DNA of 6,839 nt from Acidobacteriota bacterium (lineage in GTDB: Bacteria > Acidobacteriota > Vicinamibacteria > Vicinamibacterales > CAVVIG01), in NCBI GenBank assembly GCA_003223775.1, contig QHWK01000400.1, positions 1 through 6,839 on the forward strand, read 5' to 3'. Shown one piece after another: positions 1 through 5,248 of the stretch (position 1 is the stretch's first letter; the number at the start of each line of letters is the position of its first letter). Under the pieces are notes generated by a model, which was not told the origin of the DNA, did not search any database, and was given only the letters and a program-made list of their open reading frames with translations. A program made the position numbers and the translations under genes.

Positions 1-49
1 GGCGGACGTACGGCGCGATGCGCTGGCGCGCGCGCAGGACGTCGATCAT
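1..49 (-). CDS. Start of a PLP-dependent threonine dehydratase-like enzyme (partial)
   Basis: Only the first 16 codons are visible, read on the minus strand from the ATG at 49-47: MIDVLRARQRIAPYVR. This resembles the opening helix of threonine ammonia-lyase/serine racemase-type enzymes, which typically begin with a short stretch ending in R-x-R-I-A-P-Y-V/I before the T-P-L substrate-side motif. The rest, including the PLP lysine, lies outside the window. The gene follows the receiver-like gene on the same strand after 16 bp, so the two are probably cotranscribed. The ribosome binding site is weak (GAG directly before the ATG). The assignment rests on a very short segment; another protein with a similar first helix remains possible. 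Confidence 0.5.
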   Translation of the reverse strand, partial: MIDVLRARQRIAPYVR

Positions 50-65
50 CTCGCGCGCCGGGCGA

Positions 66-428
66 TCACGCGCGCGGTTCCGCGCCGCCAAGAATCGCGG
101 CGAGCTGCTGCGTGAACGACGATCGCGCCAGCACCTGGCCGACGCCGGCCTTCCGCGCCGCGTCGATGACGTCCACCTGCACGTGCGACGCGTAGCCGAC
201 GGTGGGAATCGACGCGAGCGCGGCGTCCTGCTTCATCGACGAGACGAGGCCGAGCGGGTTGGTGCGCGCGTTGTTGAGATCGAGGATGACGAGCGACGGC
301 GGCGTCTTCCGCATCTCGCCGAGCGCCGCGTCGGCGGAGCGCACGAACGTGACGGCGACGCCGAGCTGGCTCGCCGCGGTCTTGATCTTCGACGTGAACA
401 TCAGATCGTCGAGAACGGCTAAGATCAT
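66..428 (-). CDS. Small stand-alone receiver-like (CheY-fold) protein, degenerate
   Basis: This 120-residue protein has the length and layout of a lone response-regulator receiver domain. After strand 1 there is an acidic pair (D7, D8 in VLDDL). The VILDL motif at 47-51 places D50 at the usual phosphoacceptor position. The segment IPTVGYASH (74-82) corresponds to strand 4 and the Thr/Ser switch region. The conserved lysine of the K-P-F motif is absent: the matching stretch is VLARSSF (99-105), with an arginine one position away. It may therefore be phosphorylated poorly or act as a pseudo-receiver. No output domain is present. The start codon ATG (428-426) is only 8 bp from the divergent start of the MBL-fold gene, so its promoter must overlap that gene. 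It was probably written into one message with the downstream dehydratase-like gene. Its partner kinase cannot be told from the sequence. Confidence 0.8.
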   Translation of the reverse strand: MILAVLDDLMFTSKIKTAASQLGVAVTFVRSADAALGEMRKTPPSLVILDLNNARTNPLGLVSSMKQDAALASIPTVGYASHVQVDVIDAARKAGVGQVLARSSFTQQLAAILGGAEPRA

Positions 429-436
429 CGGCTGCC

Positions 437-1087
437 ATGATAGTTCACACCGAGACCGCCGGCCCGTTCGGGCAGAACGGCTTCGTGGTCGGCTGCGAGA
501 TGACGAAGGAGGCCGTGATCATCGACCCGGGCGACGGCGTCGGCGCGCTGCTCGCGTTTGCCCAGCGTGAATCGCTCGCGATCAAGCACATACTGCTGAC
601 GCACGCGCACATCGATCATGTCACCGGCGTCGCCGCGGCGAAGCGCGCGCTGAAGGCGCCGGTCCACCTCCACCGCGACGATCTGTTCCTCTACGAGCAC
701 GCCGTACAGCACGGGCAGCTGTTCGGCATCCAGGTCGAGCCGCAGCCACCGGTCGACGTCTTCTACACGCCTGGCCAGCCGATCGCGTTCGGCCGGCTGC
801 ACGCGACGCCGCATCACACGCCGGGCCACTGCCCCGGCGGCGTGTGCCTCGCGATCGCGAAGCCGGGCGACGCGCCGAAAGAGCTGTTCGTCGGCGACAC
901 GCTGTTCGCGGGATCGATCGGCCGCACGGATCTGCCGGGCGGGAACTACGAAGTCCTCATCGACTCGATTCGACGCGTGCTGTTCGCGTTCGGCGACGAC
1001 GCCGTCGTGCACTCCGGCCACGGGCCTGACACGACGATTGGGCGAGAGCGGTCTACTAATCCGTTCCTCGTCATGGCTGATGGCTGA
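437..1087 (+). CDS. MBL-fold metallohydrolase, glyoxalase II-like (YcbL type)
   Basis: This 216-residue protein is a compact, apparently complete metallo-beta-lactamase-fold hydrolase of the hydroxyacylglutathione hydrolase-like group. It is likely to hydrolyse thioesters such as S-lactoylglutathione or a related acyl thiol in the cytoplasm; no signal peptide is seen. All metal ligands are present: THAHIDH (55-61, giving H56, H58, D60, H61), HTPGH (127-131, H131), GDTLF (153-157, bridging D154) and SGHG (193-196, H195). The motifs GSIGRTDLPGG (159-169) and TTIGRER (199-205) are typical of the short bacterial type-II glyoxalase subgroup, which lacks the long C-terminal glutathione-binding domain. 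The start ATG at 437 fits the family opening (MIVHTETAGPFGQN), though no good ribosome binding site precedes it. The last four residues, MADG, and the stop codon come from the heptamer hairpin at 1068-1162. The exact substrate is not deducible; a persulfide dioxygenase role is less likely. Confidence 0.93.
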   Translation: MIVHTETAGPFGQNGFVVGCEMTKEAVIIDPGDGVGALLAFAQRESLAIKHILLTHAHIDHVTGVAAAKRALKAPVHLHRDDLFLYEHAVQHGQLFGIQVEPQPPVDVFYTPGQPIAFGRLHATPHHTPGHCPGGVCLAIAKPGDAPKELFVGDTLFAGSIGRTDLPGGNYEVLIDSIRRVLFAFGDDAVVHSGHGPDTTIGRERSTNPFLVMADG

Positions 1088-1162
1088 TGGCTGATGGCTA
1101 TGGCTGATGGTTGATGGATCCATCAGCCATAGCCATCAGCCATCAGCCATTAGCCCTGACGA
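1068..1162. repeat. Long near-perfect hairpin of TGATGGC heptamers between convergent genes
   Basis: The left arm (1068-1110) and right arm (1120-1162) are 43 bp each and pair at 41 positions around a 9-nt loop (1111-1119). The innermost 31 pairs (1080-1110 with 1120-1150) are perfect. The mismatches are 1079/1151 (G·U in RNA) and 1074/1156. Each arm is a run of 7-bp units (ATGGCTG or its complement) with one 6-bp unit at the mirrored place in both arms. The stop codon of the MBL gene (1085-1087) pairs exactly with that of the FHA gene (1143-1145). The likely role, by inference, is a two-way transcription terminator or mRNA 3'-end stabiliser for the convergent genes. There is no U-tract, so it is not a classical intrinsic terminator. 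It could also be a copy of a dispersed genomic repeat. Confidence 0.92.
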
Positions 1163-1430
1163 TCGTCAGCTCCACACGTCCGACGCGGAGACGATCGCCG
1201 TCGGCGAGATGCGCCTTGTTGATCCGCTTGCCATTCACGTACGTGCCGTTGGTGCTCTTCAGATCGACGACTTCCAGCTTGTCGGCGCCCGCGGTCAGCC
1301 GGCAGTGCAGCCGCGACACCAGCGCCGCCTCGACGATGAAGTCGGCGCGCGGCGCGCGGCCGACGGTTTTCACCGCGCCGGGCCGCAGCCGGAACGTCGT
1401 CTCGGGCGCCGAGCCCTGCAAAATCCACAT
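1143..1430 (-). CDS. Solitary FHA-domain protein
   Basis: The 95 residues are almost entirely one forkhead-associated domain, a module that binds phosphothreonine peptides and is usually paired with Ser/Thr protein kinases. Landmarks in order are the strand-3 motif VGRAPRADF (23-31), SRLHC (39-43, with S39, R40 and H42 at the phosphate-binding and structural positions), DLKSTNGTYVNG (56-67, with S59, N61, G62, N66 and G67) and the closing LADGDRLRVG segment (75-84). No kinase, transmembrane or zinc-ribbon part is attached, so it probably works as a small cytoplasmic adaptor. The start ATG (1430-1428) gives MWILQGSAPE, a usual first strand. Its C-terminal ANG and stop lie in the hairpin repeat at 1068-1162. 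It is divergent from the adaptor-permease gene, with 39 bp between start codons. The phosphoprotein partner is unknown. Confidence 0.9.
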   Translation of the reverse strand: MWILQGSAPETTFRLRPGAVKTVGRAPRADFIVEAALVSRLHCRLTAGADKLEVVDLKSTNGTYVNGKRINKAHLADGDRLRVGRVELTIVRANG

Positions 1431-1469
1431 GCGGCAACATTTTACCCGTCGTTCTCGTCAGAGGCCTGT
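1431..1469. promoter_or_regulatory. Short divergent intergenic region with one clear RBS
   Basis: These 39 bp separate the divergent starts of the FHA gene (minus) and the adaptor-permease gene (plus), so control signals for both must lie here or inside the genes. On the plus strand, GAGG at 1461-1464 stands 5 nt before the ATG at 1470; this is a reasonable Shine-Dalgarno site and supports that start. On the minus strand, TAAAAT (1444-1439) resembles a -10 box and would start transcription very near the FHA ATG, suggesting a leaderless message, but no convincing -35 box is seen. The tract is noticeably richer in A/T than its surroundings. The promoter assignment is tentative. Confidence 0.3.
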
Positions 1470-3893
1470 ATGGCTGTGAGGAAATCACGCAAAGGTCTGT
1501 ACATCGGCCTCGCTGTCGCGCTCGTCGTCGTCGGCGGCGCGGCGGGCCTGGCGACGCTGAAGGGCGCGTCGCCCGACATCGATCCGTCGAAGCTCGCCGT
1601 CGTCGAGCGCGGCACGATGGTGAAGTCGGTCGTCGCCACCGGCAAGGTCGAGCCAATCACGAAAGTGGAGATCAAGTCGAAGGCGAACGGCATCATCAAG
1701 GTGCTCAACGTCGACGTCGATCGCGGCGTGAAGGAAGGCGACATTCTCGTGGAGCTCGATCGCGAGCAGCTCGCCGCCACGCTCCGCGGCGCGGAAGCCA
1801 ACCTCCAGGCGGCGCGCGCATCGCTTCAGGCCGCCGAAGCGCAATTGAAGAAGAACGTTGTCGAAGCGGAAGGCCCGGACGCCGAGTTCGCGCGCCGCGC
1901 GTACGAGCGCGCGCAGTCGCTCTTCGCGCAGAACCTGATCGCGCAGTCGGCGCTCGACGATGCGCACGGGCTCGTCGAGGTGGCGGACAACCGCAAGCGT
2001 GCGGGGCAGTCGCAGCTCGTCGTCAGCGAAGCGAGGGTGGCAGAGGCGCGCGCGCAGGTGGGGCAGGCGAAAGCCGCGGCGGACCGCGCGGCCGAGGACG
2101 TGGCGAACGCGACGATCCGCGCGCCGATTCGCGGCACCGTGCTCTCGCGCGACGTCGAGATCGGCAGCCCCGTGTCGTCGATCCTCAATCTCGGCGCGAA
2201 CGCGACGCTCGTGATGACGATCGGCGACATCGATCAGGTGTTCGTGCGCGGCAAGGTGGACGAGGCCGACATCGGGCGCGTGCGCCTCGGCCAGCCGGCG
2301 CGCATCCGCGTCGAGACGTTCAAGGACCGCGCGTTCAGCGGCCGCGTGACGCAGATCTCGCCGATGGGCGTGGAGAAGGACAACGTCACCAACTTCGAGG
2401 TGCGCGTCTCGATTGACAATCCCGGCAAGGCGCTGAAGGCCAACATGACGGCCAACGCCGAGATCGTGCTCGAGGAGCACGCCGACGCGCTGATCGCGCC
2501 CGAAGCGGCGATCACCTATGACGCGCAGAAGCGCGCGTTCGTGGACGTCGCGGCGCCCGGATCGAAGACCGGGCGGCGCAAGGTGCCGGTGAAGATCGGC
2601 ATCAGCAACGGCACGAAGATCGAGATCCTCGAGGGCCTGAACGCCGGCGACAGCTTTCTGACGATGTTCGGGATCCTGTGGGGAATGATCTCGGTCGTCG
2701 TGCTGTCGGCGACCGGCGAAGGCTTCCGCCGCGGCAACGACAAGGTGCTGCGCGAGCTCGGCCGGAACATCGGCATCGTCTGGGGCGGCCGCACGAGCAT
2801 GCAGGCCGGCGGCGAGCGCGCCGGCCGCCAGATCTTCCTCACGCTCGCCGACGCGCGCGCCATCGCCGCCGAATCGACGATGGTCGCCGTCGTCAGCCCG
2901 GAGCTGACGCGCGGCGCCGTGAAGACCAAGAGCGCCTACAACGCCGCCGCGGCGCAGGTGAGCGGTGTCGAGCCTCAGTATCAGGACATCCGCACCATCG
3001 AGCTCGAAGACGGACGCCTGTTCACGTGGCAGGACGAAGCGCAGGTGTCGCGCGTCGCGATCGTCGGCTTCGACATGGCCGAGCAGCTGTTCGGCAAGCG
3101 CCGCATCGTCGGCGAGCCGATCACGCTGAACGGCGCGCCGTACACCGTCGTCGGCAAGATCCGGAAGGAGAACCAGGACAGCAACTACAGCGGGCCGGAC
3201 AACAACAAGATCTTCGTGCCCTTCGCCGCCATGTCGCGCGATCTGCCGCGGCGCGACGCGCCGCCGGGCACGCTCTCGGACATCATCGTCGGGCCGAAGG
3301 AGTGGGTGGTCGACGAGCTGCCGCGCGCACTCGACGCGCGCGCCGGCCGCATCGAGGACATCGACTGGCCGCTCGAGCGCAACGTCCGCGCGATTCTCGC
3401 GCGCCACCACGGCTTCGATGCCGCCGACCTGCAGGCGATCTCGATGTGGGACACGTCGCTCGAGACGCTGATGTTCGGCCGGATGATCGGCCACATGAAG
3501 CAGTTCTTCACCATCGTCGGCATCGTGACGCTGCTGCTCGGCGGCATCGGCGTCATGAACATCATGCTGGTGGCCGTCAAGGAGCGGACGCGCGAGATCG
3601 GCGTCCGCAAGGCGCTCGGCGCGACGACGTCCGCGATCCAGCGGCAGTTCTTCCTCGAAGGATTCTTCCTCACCCTGATGAGCGGCGCCGCCGGCATGCT
3701 CGTCGCGCTCGCGTTGTGCCGCCTCGTGAACATGGCGCCGATGCCCGAGCGCTTCTCCGGGATGATTCTGTCCTGGCAGTCCGGCCTCGTCGCGCTCGCG
3801 ACGCTCGTCGCGATCGGCGTCGTGACCTCCACCTATCCCGCTCGCCGCGCCGCGGAGCTGCCGCCGGTCGAGGCGCTGCGCTTCGAGATGTGA
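1470..3893 (+). CDS. MacA/HlyD-like periplasmic adaptor fused in frame to a MacB-like permease
   Basis: A single 807-residue reading frame joins two proteins that are normally separate. Residues 1-394 are a membrane-fusion adaptor: a basic N-terminus (KSRKG) and one membrane segment (about 10-30), the first lipoyl half (57-98, ending GDILVELD), an alanine-rich coiled-coil hairpin (about 99-212), the second lipoyl half (213-238, with IRAPIRGTV), and beta-barrel and membrane-proximal parts (about 250-394, ending GISNGTKIEILEGLNAGD). Residues 395-807 are a MacB/FtsX-type permease: a first membrane segment (about 397-416), a periplasmic MacB core domain (about 417-670, with VSRVAIVGFDMAEQLFG), and three C-terminal membrane segments (about 676-700, 728-751, 770-790). 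Between the first two of these is the coupling motif KERTREIGVRKALGA (704-718). The permease lacks the usual first 20 or so cytoplasmic residues and no ABC ATPase gene lies between the halves. The start at 1470 is supported by GAGG 5 nt upstream. The frame stays open upstream to 1107, but that part only translates the hairpin repeat and antisense FHA sequence. Whether this is a working fusion or a deletion chimera cannot be decided here. Confidence 0.85.
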   Translation: MAVRKSRKGLYIGLAVALVVVGGAAGLATLKGASPDIDPSKLAVVERGTMVKSVVATGKVEPITKVEIKSKANGIIKVLNVDVDRGVKEGDILVELDREQLAATLRGAEANLQAARASLQAAEAQLKKNVVEAEGPDAEFARRAYERAQSLFAQNLIAQSALDDAHGLVEVADNRKRAGQSQLVVSEARVAEARAQVGQAKAAADRAAEDVANATIRAPIRGTVLSRDVEIGSPVSSILNLGANATLVMTIGDIDQVFVRGKVDEADIGRVRLGQPARIRVETFKDRAFSGRVTQISPMGVEKDNVTNFEVRVSIDNPGKALKANMTANAEIVLEEHADALIAPEAAITYDAQKRAFVDVAAPGSKTGRRKVPVKIGISNGTKIEILEGLNAGDSFLTMFGILWGMISVVVLSATGEGFRRGNDKVLRELGRNIGIVWGGRTSMQAGGERAGRQIFLTLADARAIAAESTMVAVVSPELTRGAVKTKSAYNAAAAQVSGVEPQYQDIRTIELEDGRLFTWQDEAQVSRVAIVGFDMAEQLFGKRRIVGEPITLNGAPYTVVGKIRKENQDSNYSGPDNNKIFVPFAAMSRDLPRRDAPPGTLSDIIVGPKEWVVDELPRALDARAGRIEDIDWPLERNVRAILARHHGFDAADLQAISMWDTSLETLMFGRMIGHMKQFFTIVGIVTLLLGGIGVMNIMLVAVKERTREIGVRKALGATTSAIQRQFFLEGFFLTLMSGAAGMLVALALCRLVNMAPMPERFSGMILSWQSGLVALATLVAIGVVTSTYPARRAAELPPVEALRFEM
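2640..2666 (+). other. Adaptor-permease fusion joint
   Basis: The adaptor family signature ends with NAGD (codons at 2640-2651), where such proteins usually continue for only a few residues before their stop. The very next codons read SFLTMFG (from 2652), which is the start of the first membrane helix of a MacB-like permease, a stretch normally preceded by a basic segment such as L-R-R-N-K-x-R. The Ser at 2652-2654 could belong to either parent. There is no linker, repeat or change of codon use at the joint. The boundary is inferred from family knowledge and could be off by a few codons. Confidence 0.65.
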
Positions 3894-3901
3894 TGGATGT
3901 A

Positions 3902-3919
3902 ACTGCCGACTGCCGACTG
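3902..3919 (+). repeat. Short tandem heptamer ACTGCCG (about 2.6 copies)
   Basis: ACTGCCG at 3902-3908 and 3909-3915 is followed by a partial ACTG (3916-3919). It lies in the 95-bp gap between the adaptor-permease stop (3891-3893) and the preferred start of the next permease (3989). It has the same 7-bp period as the hairpin repeat at 1068-1162 but a different unit, and no inverted partner in this window. I see no terminator or clear promoter in the rest of the gap. Confidence 0.65.
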
Positions 3920-3988
3920 GCGCCCCTCGTTCGCGAACATCCGGCGGTGGCGGCGCACGCGCGACGGCGCCGCCGATCGTTGGTCGCG

Positions 3989-5242
3989 ATGCACGAGATC
4001 GTGCGCGAAGCCTGCTACGGCCTGTACCACCACCGCTTCCGCGCCGCGTTGTCGATGCTCGGCATCTCGTGGGGCATCATCTCCGTCGTCGTGCTCCTCG
4101 CGTACGGCGACGGCTTCCGCGGCGCGCTCGACGCCGGCTTCCGCGGCGCGTTCTCCGACGGCACCGTCGTCGTGTGGCCCGGCCAGACGAGCCTGCAGGC
4201 CGGAGGCGAGCGCGCGGGCAAACGCGTGCGCGTGACGGCCGACGACGTGCTCGCGGTCGGCGAGCTGCCGCTCGTCAAGAACGTGAGCCCTGAGTTCATG
4301 CAGGAATTCCCGATCGTCTACGGGAACAAGCAGTCGAGCCATCTCGTGCGCGGCGTGGCGGCGGCGTACGGCGAGATGCGCAGCGAGAAGCCGCAGGCCG
4401 GCGGCCGGTTCCTCGAGGACGACGACGTGCGGCTGCGGCGGCGCGTGGCGTTCATCGGCACGGAAGTGCAGCGAAAACTGTTCGGCGGCATTCCTCCTGT
4501 CGGAGAGACGATCCGCGTCGGCGGCCAGCCATTCGAGATCGTCGGCGTGATGGAGGAGAAGGTCCAGCTGTCGAACTACAACCGGCCGGACAAGTACTGC
4601 ATCTTCATCCCCTGGACGACGATGGGCGGGCTGACCGACAACCGGTACGTCGGGACGTTCGTGTGGCAGGCGGTGTCGCCGGTGCTCGAGGCGAAGGCGC
4701 AGCTGCAGGTGCGCGATCTCGTCGCGAAGCGGTACCGCTACAACCCGGCCGACGAGCGCGCGCTGAACATGTTCGGCTCGGAGAAGACGCAGGAGATCAC
4801 GAGCGGCATCGTCGGCGGCCTGAAGATCGTGCTGACGTTCATCGGCGTGCTGACGCTCGCGATCGGCGGTGTCGGCATCATGAACATCATGTTCGTCAAC
4901 GTGCAGGAGCGCACGCGCGAGATCGGCGTCCGCAAGGCGCTCGGCGCGAAGCGGCGCGAGATCCTGCTGCAGTTTCTGCTCGAGTCGCTCGCGACGACGT
5001 TCGCGGGCGGCGTGCTCGGCATCGGCGTGTCGTGGGGGCTGGTGTGGCTCCTCAGCCCGCGTCCGTTTCTCGCCGAGCTGTTGGACGACGCGAGCCGCGT
5101 GACCGACATCCACCTCATCCTGTCGGTGAAGCTGCTGTCGATTACCGCGGGGATCCTGATGGCCGTCGGCCTCGTCAGCGGGCTGCTGCCGGCGCTCAAG
5201 GCGTCGCGCCTGGACCCCATCGAGGCGCTGAGGTACGAATAG
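3989..5242 (+). CDS. MacB-like ABC transporter permease
   Basis: This 417-residue inner-membrane permease has the MacB/LolC-E type layout. It has a short cytoplasmic start (MHEIVREACYGLYHHRFRAA), a first membrane helix (about 21-39), and a large periplasmic MacB core domain (about 40-272, with RRVAFIGTEVQRKLFGG at 151-167). Three C-terminal membrane helices follow (about 277-300, 328-354, 380-402). The cytoplasmic loop VQERTREIGVRKALGAKRRE (305-324) is the coupling region that docks on an ABC ATPase, and the tail ends DPIEALRYE. By family, it would act with an ATPase and an adaptor in mechanotransmission: drug, peptide or lipoprotein export without transport through the permease itself. It is clearly paralogous to the permease half of the preceding gene; both share TSxQAGGERAG and the RTREIGVRKALGA block. 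The start at 3989 gives the usual family N-terminus. An in-frame ATG at 3893 overlaps the previous stop (TGATG) and would add 32 arginine-rich residues translated from repeat sequence, so I consider it less likely. No ATPase gene adjoins it. Confidence 0.92.
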   Translation: MHEIVREACYGLYHHRFRAALSMLGISWGIISVVVLLAYGDGFRGALDAGFRGAFSDGTVVVWPGQTSLQAGGERAGKRVRVTADDVLAVGELPLVKNVSPEFMQEFPIVYGNKQSSHLVRGVAAAYGEMRSEKPQAGGRFLEDDDVRLRRRVAFIGTEVQRKLFGGIPPVGETIRVGGQPFEIVGVMEEKVQLSNYNRPDKYCIFIPWTTMGGLTDNRYVGTFVWQAVSPVLEAKAQLQVRDLVAKRYRYNPADERALNMFGSEKTQEITSGIVGGLKIVLTFIGVLTLAIGGVGIMNIMFVNVQERTREIGVRKALGAKRREILLQFLLESLATTFAGGVLGIGVSWGLVWLLSPRPFLAELLDDASRVTDIHLILSVKLLSITAGILMAVGLVSGLLPALKASRLDPIEALRYE

Positions 5243-5248
5243 AGTGAA

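Noticed and set aside
46..438. Alternative 130-codon minus-strand frame over the receiver gene, and a plus-strand frame at 18-422.
   Set aside because: Both are arginine-rich shadows. Only the frame at 428-66 gives a receiver-like protein with the expected strand and Asp pattern.
1068..1162. CRISPR array or classical intrinsic terminator.
   Set aside because: The 7-bp units have no spacers, so it is not CRISPR. The stem is long but lacks a following U-tract, so it is not a standard rho-independent terminator, although a termination role remains possible.
1107..1469. A 121-residue N-terminal extension of the adaptor-permease frame.
   Set aside because: It only translates the hairpin repeat and the antisense of the FHA gene. 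The ATG at 1470 has a GAGG site and is followed directly by a typical adaptor anchor.
2640..2700. The fusion joint as a frameshift or programmed recoding site.
   Set aside because: The frame is continuous without a shift, and there is no slippery run or stop codon to recode. The missing permease N-terminus points to a deletion instead.
1485..3494. A 669-codon minus-strand open frame opposite the adaptor-permease gene.
   Set aside because: It is rich in R, H, A and D with no recognisable domain, as expected for antisense frames in GC-rich DNA. The plus strand carries clear family motifs throughout.
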